Part shown: positions 60,942 through 64,000 of the stretch, piece by piece
How positions within the stretch are numbered: position 1 is the stretch's first letter
How the letters are laid out: each line of letters opens with the position of its first letter
Source of the DNA: Kaistia dalseonensis
Lineage (GTDB): Bacteria > Pseudomonadota > Alphaproteobacteria > Rhizobiales > Kaistiaceae
Direction: 5' to 3'
Assembly (NCBI RefSeq): GCF_030814715.1
Contig: NZ_JAUSVO010000006.1
Coordinates: 405,088 to 469,087 of the forward strand
Length of the DNA stretch: 64,000 nt
Program-made: the position numbers and the translations under genes
The notes under the pieces: model-generated
The model's input: the letters and a program-made list of their open reading frames with translations, nothing else
Databases searched by the model: none
Told to the model about the DNA's origin: nothing

Positions 60942-62050
60942 TGCCGTTTCCGATTTCGTCGCCGCAGGCGCTGACCCGCCGTCTCGAAAGTCTCATGGAG
61001 GCCGAACTGCGCCGCGCGCGGCCGGACGCGGCGCCGGCTGCTATCGCCCGCGCGGTCCGCTCGCCGCGCGGCGTCATCTCGGCCCTGATCCGCGTGACGG
61101 CGCTCGCCGTCTATGAGGTGCACCTGCATCTGCGCTGGTGGGGCGATCAATATTTTCCCGACACGGCCGAGGCCGAGTTTCTGGCGCGCCATGCGTCGAT
61201 CTGGGGTGTCGTGCGACGGCCGGCGACGCGGGCCATCGGCTATGCTTGGGTTCAAGGCGCTGTCGGGACCATCATTCCGGCCGGCGCCCTGCTGATCGGG
61301 CTCGGCGCGACTTTCACCGTCACCGAGGCCGTGACGATCGAGGAAAGCGACGAAGAGGGCTGGGCGCGACTGAGTGTCGAGGCTGTCGATACCGGCATCG
61401 CCGGGAACACGGCGGCGGATACGCCGCTCACCCTCTCCGCGCCGATCGTCGGCCTGGTTGAGCCCGTCGCCTATGTCGATGAAAGCGGCCTCACGGGCGG
61501 CGCGGTCGTCGAGACCGATGCGTCGCTGCTGGCGCGACTGCTCGAAATCATCCGCGAGCCGGCCCATGGCGGCGCCTTCTTCGACTATCCGGTCTGGATC
61601 AAGAACAAGTTCGCGGCGACGCAGGTGGCGGCGCTGGGGAACTGGGTCGGGCCGGGTTCGGTCGGCGTCGTCGTGGCGATGGGGACAGCGCTGCTGCCGC
61701 GTGTCCCGACCGAGGCCGAGATCACGGCTATGGCCACCTATCTCGACGAGGTGCGTCCGGTCACGGCCGAGGTGATCGTGCTGCCCGTTATCCTGGTCGA
61801 GCAGCCACTGACGATCCTGCTCGATCCCTTCGAAGTCTCCGTTAAGACGGCTGTGCAGGCGGCCGTCTCGACCATCTTCGCGGCCGAGGCAAAGATCGGC
61901 ACACGCCTCCCGAAATCTCGCCTCTCCGAGGCCATCTCGGCCGCGACCGGCGAGTATCGACACGAGCTCACGATCCCGGCCGGCGACATCCTGCCGGGGG
62001 CACGCGAACTGCCGATCCCCGGCGCGATCACATGGGTGGCGCCCGAATGA
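60941..62050 (+). CDS. Baseplate J-like protein (Mu gp47)
   Basis: The 369-residue wedge subunit. FLARHASIWGVVRRPATRAI, GTIIPAGALLIGLGATFTVT and EPAHGGAFFDYPVWIKNKFA are characteristic of the gp47/JayE family. The last part (LPKSRLSEAISAATGEYRHE) is also conserved. It overlaps the next gene by four bases. Confidence 0.92.
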   Translation: MPFPISSPQALTRRLESLMEAELRRARPDAAPAAIARAVRSPRGVISALIRVTALAVYEVHLHLRWWGDQYFPDTAEAEFLARHASIWGVVRRPATRAIGYAWVQGAVGTIIPAGALLIGLGATFTVTEAVTIEESDEEGWARLSVEAVDTGIAGNTAADTPLTLSAPIVGLVEPVAYVDESGLTGGAVVETDASLLARLLEIIREPAHGGAFFDYPVWIKNKFAATQVAALGNWVGPGSVGVVVAMGTALLPRVPTEAEITAMATYLDEVRPVTAEVIVLPVILVEQPLTILLDPFEVSVKTAVQAAVSTIFAAEAKIGTRLPKSRLSEAISAATGEYRHELTIPAGDILPGARELPIPGAITWVAPE

Positions 62051-62640
62051 GCCGATCCGCCGATACCGTCCACCGCGAGATGCTGTCGCTGCTGCCGCCC
62101 GGCTGGGTCTGGCCGCGCGACGAGGGCAGCCTGTTCGCCGCGCTCCTGAAACCGGCCGCGACGCTGCTGGCTGAGGTCGAGGCGACGGCCGAGGCGATGC
62201 TGGACGAGGTTGATCCGCGTACCGCCGTGCTCTGTCTTCCCGACTTCGAGCGCGTGCTCGGGCCGGATCCCTGTGGCCGCGATCCCTCAACGCTGCGCAT
62301 TGCGGCACGGCAGGAGCTGGCGCATCAGCGCTGGACCGCGCGCGGCGGGCAGTCGATCGCTTACTTCGTCGGCATGGCCGCAAAGCGCGGCGTCACCATC
62401 ACGATCGAAGAGGCTCACACCAGTCAGGCCGACGAGATGGAGGCCGGCGACGAGATCGTGAACTCGCCCGAGGAATTCGTGTGGCGCGTCCTGCTGACGC
62501 TGACATCACCGGTCGAATTCGAGGCCGACAGCGAAGCGGGCGAGCTGCTCTACGACTTCGAGCTATCGGACATCGAATGCGACATTCGCCGTGCCGCGCC
62601 GGCCCATACAGACGTCGTATTCGCCTATCTGGAGACATGA
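62047..62640 (+). CDS. DUF2313/YmfQ baseplate protein (Mu gp48)
   Basis: A 197-residue protein: EMLSLLPPGWVWPRDEGSLF at the start and DPRTAVLCLPDFERVLGPDP in the middle are typical of gp48. It links the baseplate to the tail fibers. The acidic second half ends ECDIRRAAPAHTDVVFAYLE. Confidence 0.9.
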   Translation: MSRSADTVHREMLSLLPPGWVWPRDEGSLFAALLKPAATLLAEVEATAEAMLDEVDPRTAVLCLPDFERVLGPDPCGRDPSTLRIAARQELAHQRWTARGGQSIAYFVGMAAKRGVTITIEEAHTSQADEMEAGDEIVNSPEEFVWRVLLTLTSPVEFEADSEAGELLYDFELSDIECDIRRAAPAHTDVVFAYLET

Positions 62641-62641
62641 A

Positions 62642-63664
62642 ATGGACCGCGTAAACGGCAGAAATTGGATCGATATTGGCGGTGGCCGCCGAGGCTTTCG
62701 CGGCAAGAATGCTGTCGCGGGGCTGGCCGGCACGCAGGTGACGGCCGTCTTTCTGACCGCGCTGCAGGAGGAGGTGCTCAAAGTCGTCGAGGACGCGGGG
62801 CTCGATCCCGATGAGGATGACCTGACGCAGCTCTGGCAGGCGATCAACATCCTGATCGGCATCGGCGTCGCGGGCGGCAGCACGTCTTTCGCGACGCTGG
62901 CAGAGGTGATCGCCGGCATCGTGACCGGAAAGGCCGTCGACCCGGCCAAGCTGGCGGCGGCGGTTCAATCCGGCGCCTGGCGTTTCGCGGTGGCTGGAGG
63001 CACGGCCAACGCGCTGACAGCGACGCTGGCGCCGGTGCCCACGAGCCTCGGCAACGGCATGATGATCGTACTCGTCATTGCCGCGACCAACACCGGCGCC
63101 GCGACCTTGAACGCCAATGGGCTCGGCGCACGCCCGATCGTCGGCCCAGATGGCGCCGCGCTTCGCGCAGGCGATTTGCTGGCCGATGAAACGGCCATTC
63201 TGGTCTATCGCACGTCAATCAACAGCTGGGTGCTGCTGACCCCGCCCAAGCTGTCGTCGCAAATCACGGGATTTAAGGCGTGGTCGCTTGGCGCTGTGAC
63301 GATCCCCTCGGCGACATACACTTTGATCAAGATGACGACGCCCGTCTTTGACACCAATGCCGGATACAGCACTGGCACGGGCATTTATACGGTCAAGCGG
63401 GCGGGCGTCTATCTGATCTCCGGCAATTTCTGGATGCCGGATACGGCGAACATCTCCAACATCTACATTGCCAAAAACGGGGCCTATATCGCTGAAAGCT
63501 CGGCCAACTCTCGAGGCCGTGTGCTTTCCGTCAGCACGCTGGAGTCCTGTGCGGTCAACGATCAGCTCACCTTCCTTGCCACGCAATATAGCGGTGCGTC
63601 CCTCGTCACTGACGCAGGCGGGTACGCATACACTTTCTCCGCCGCACTAATGGGTAACGTTTGA
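62642..63664 (+). CDS. Tail fiber-like protein with C1q-like tip
   Basis: A 340-residue fiber protein. The N-terminal part (about 1-120) is likely the baseplate attachment, a Gly/Ala-rich beta stretch lies at about 120-205, and the C-terminal 130 residues (GYSTGTGIYTVKRAGVYLIS, NIYIAKNGAYIAESS) resemble the C1q/TNF-like jelly-roll domain that many phage fibers use to bind receptors. Lower GC in this end segment suggests exchange. The following gene overlaps by one base. Confidence 0.72.
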   Translation: MDRVNGRNWIDIGGGRRGFRGKNAVAGLAGTQVTAVFLTALQEEVLKVVEDAGLDPDEDDLTQLWQAINILIGIGVAGGSTSFATLAEVIAGIVTGKAVDPAKLAAAVQSGAWRFAVAGGTANALTATLAPVPTSLGNGMMIVLVIAATNTGAATLNANGLGARPIVGPDGAALRAGDLLADETAILVYRTSINSWVLLTPPKLSSQITGFKAWSLGAVTIPSATYTLIKMTTPVFDTNAGYSTGTGIYTVKRAGVYLISGNFWMPDTANISNIYIAKNGAYIAESSANSRGRVLSVSTLESCAVNDQLTFLATQYSGASLVTDAGGYAYTFSAALMGNV

Positions 63665-64000
63665 TGCCATCGCTCAGCCTGCACGCAGACGACGTGACAA
63701 TCCTCGCCCGACGCCTCCCGGGCATCATTCCGCTTTGCCTCTTCGACGGCGACAAACTCACCTATCCTGAAGAAGCCGCGGCCGATATCGACACGCTGCT
63801 GGCCGACGCCAATTGGCGGCTCCCGAGCAAGGACGAGCTGCGCGCCTATGCGGCTGACAAGCGCTGGCGGGTTGAAAACGGCGGCATAGTGGTCGATGGC
63901 GCCGCGATCCGCACGGACGATAAATCACAAAGCCGCGTCTCTGGAGCGGCGCTGCTCGCTTTTTCCGATCCTGACCTCGTCACGATCGATTGGGAGGCAC
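63664..64000 (+). CDS. DUF4376 domain protein, tail fiber region (cut by window end)
   Basis: The first 112 residues of a protein running off the window. The segment KRWRVENGGIVVDGAAIRTD and the following SQSRVSGAALLAF match DUF4376, found in fiber-assembly or fiber-tip proteins of phages. It starts one base before the end of the fiber gene and is probably its assembly partner. Confidence 0.75.
   Translation, partial: MPSLSLHADDVTILARRLPGIIPLCLFDGDKLTYPEEAAADIDTLLADANWRLPSKDELRAYAADKRWRVENGGIVVDGAAIRTDDKSQSRVSGAALLAFSDPDLVTIDWEA

Larger units (their letters stand above)
27711..64000. mobile_element. Mu-like transposable prophage (right end outside window)
   Basis: Gene content and order follow bacteriophage Mu: left-end transposase sites, leftward S24 repressor, Ner, MuA, MuB, GemA, Mor, lysis genes, DUF3486/terminase, DUF935 portal, MuF, gpG, protease/scaffold, gpT, gp36-gp38, sheath, tube, gp41/42, tape measure, gpN, gpP, gp45-gp48 and fiber. 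The left boundary at 27711 is inferred from the end of the host tandem repeat and a TG dinucleotide seven bases before the first site. About 36.3 kb are visible, so the right end should lie a short way beyond the window. No frameshifted or truncated essential gene was seen, so it may be functional. Confidence 0.93.

Overview
The window is high-GC DNA from an alphaproteobacterium, most likely of the order Hyphomicrobiales. The evidence is the gene order carA (divergent) - GatB/YqeY - dnaG - rpoD and carB - greA - Lrp - trxB - LysR, which is familiar from that order, together with GC-ending codon use and frequent GTG/TTG starts. No genus can be named from the sequence alone. No rRNA, tRNA or CRISPR array was seen.

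Positions 1-27,710 are host chromosome. The left part holds the start of a secreted protein, a diacylglycerol-kinase-family lipid kinase, carA, a YqeY protein, an Rsm22/METTL17-type mitoribosome-like assembly factor, a BrnT/BrnA toxin-antitoxin pair, primase (dnaG) and the housekeeping sigma factor (rpoD). Next come a Uma2-type nuclease fold, a HlyU-like protein, a large proline-rich DUF6600 envelope protein, a secreted alpha/beta hydrolase, a ClbS/DfsB protein, a DUF1003 membrane protein and a YpfJ metallopeptidase. carB follows, preceded by a terminator-like leader hairpin, then greA, a DUF1697 protein, an Lrp regulator, trxB, a LysR regulator, the periplasmic methionine sulfoxide reductase msrP and an aspartate-type aminotransferase. 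Three 3' intergenic spaces in this stretch hold elaborate palindromic repeats. Two of them (21,390-21,579 and 24,659-24,835) share the same multi-stem architecture with base changes compensated on both strands. The third is a 202-bp tandem repeat that carries copies of the aminotransferase gene's 3' end.

Positions 27,711-64,000 are the left and central part of a Mu-like transposable prophage whose right end lies outside the window. Its left end has three 21-bp repeats spaced like the Mu transposase sites L1-L2-L3. A leftward lysogeny unit follows (S24 repressor plus a downstream membrane-anchored accessory protein), then the rightward early operon: Ner, ParB-like protein, MuA transposase, MuB ATPase, many small overlapping genes, GemA, a secreted thermonuclease and a Mor-type activator. 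Then come lysis genes (GH108 muramidase, holins), a DksA/TraR zinc finger, terminase, portal, MuF, gpG, protease/scaffold, capsid, tail sheath and tube, a frameshifted tail chaperone, tape measure, circularisation protein and baseplate. Fiber genes run into the window edge.

The main leads are the covarying palindromic elements, the aminotransferase-tail tandem repeat that the phage inserted beside, the repressor-linked membrane protein (candidate superinfection exclusion or conversion gene), the exact 38-residue repeats of the tape measure protein, a clear T TTT TTC frameshift site, and a pair of identically placed stem-loops in front of two late genes 12 kb apart.
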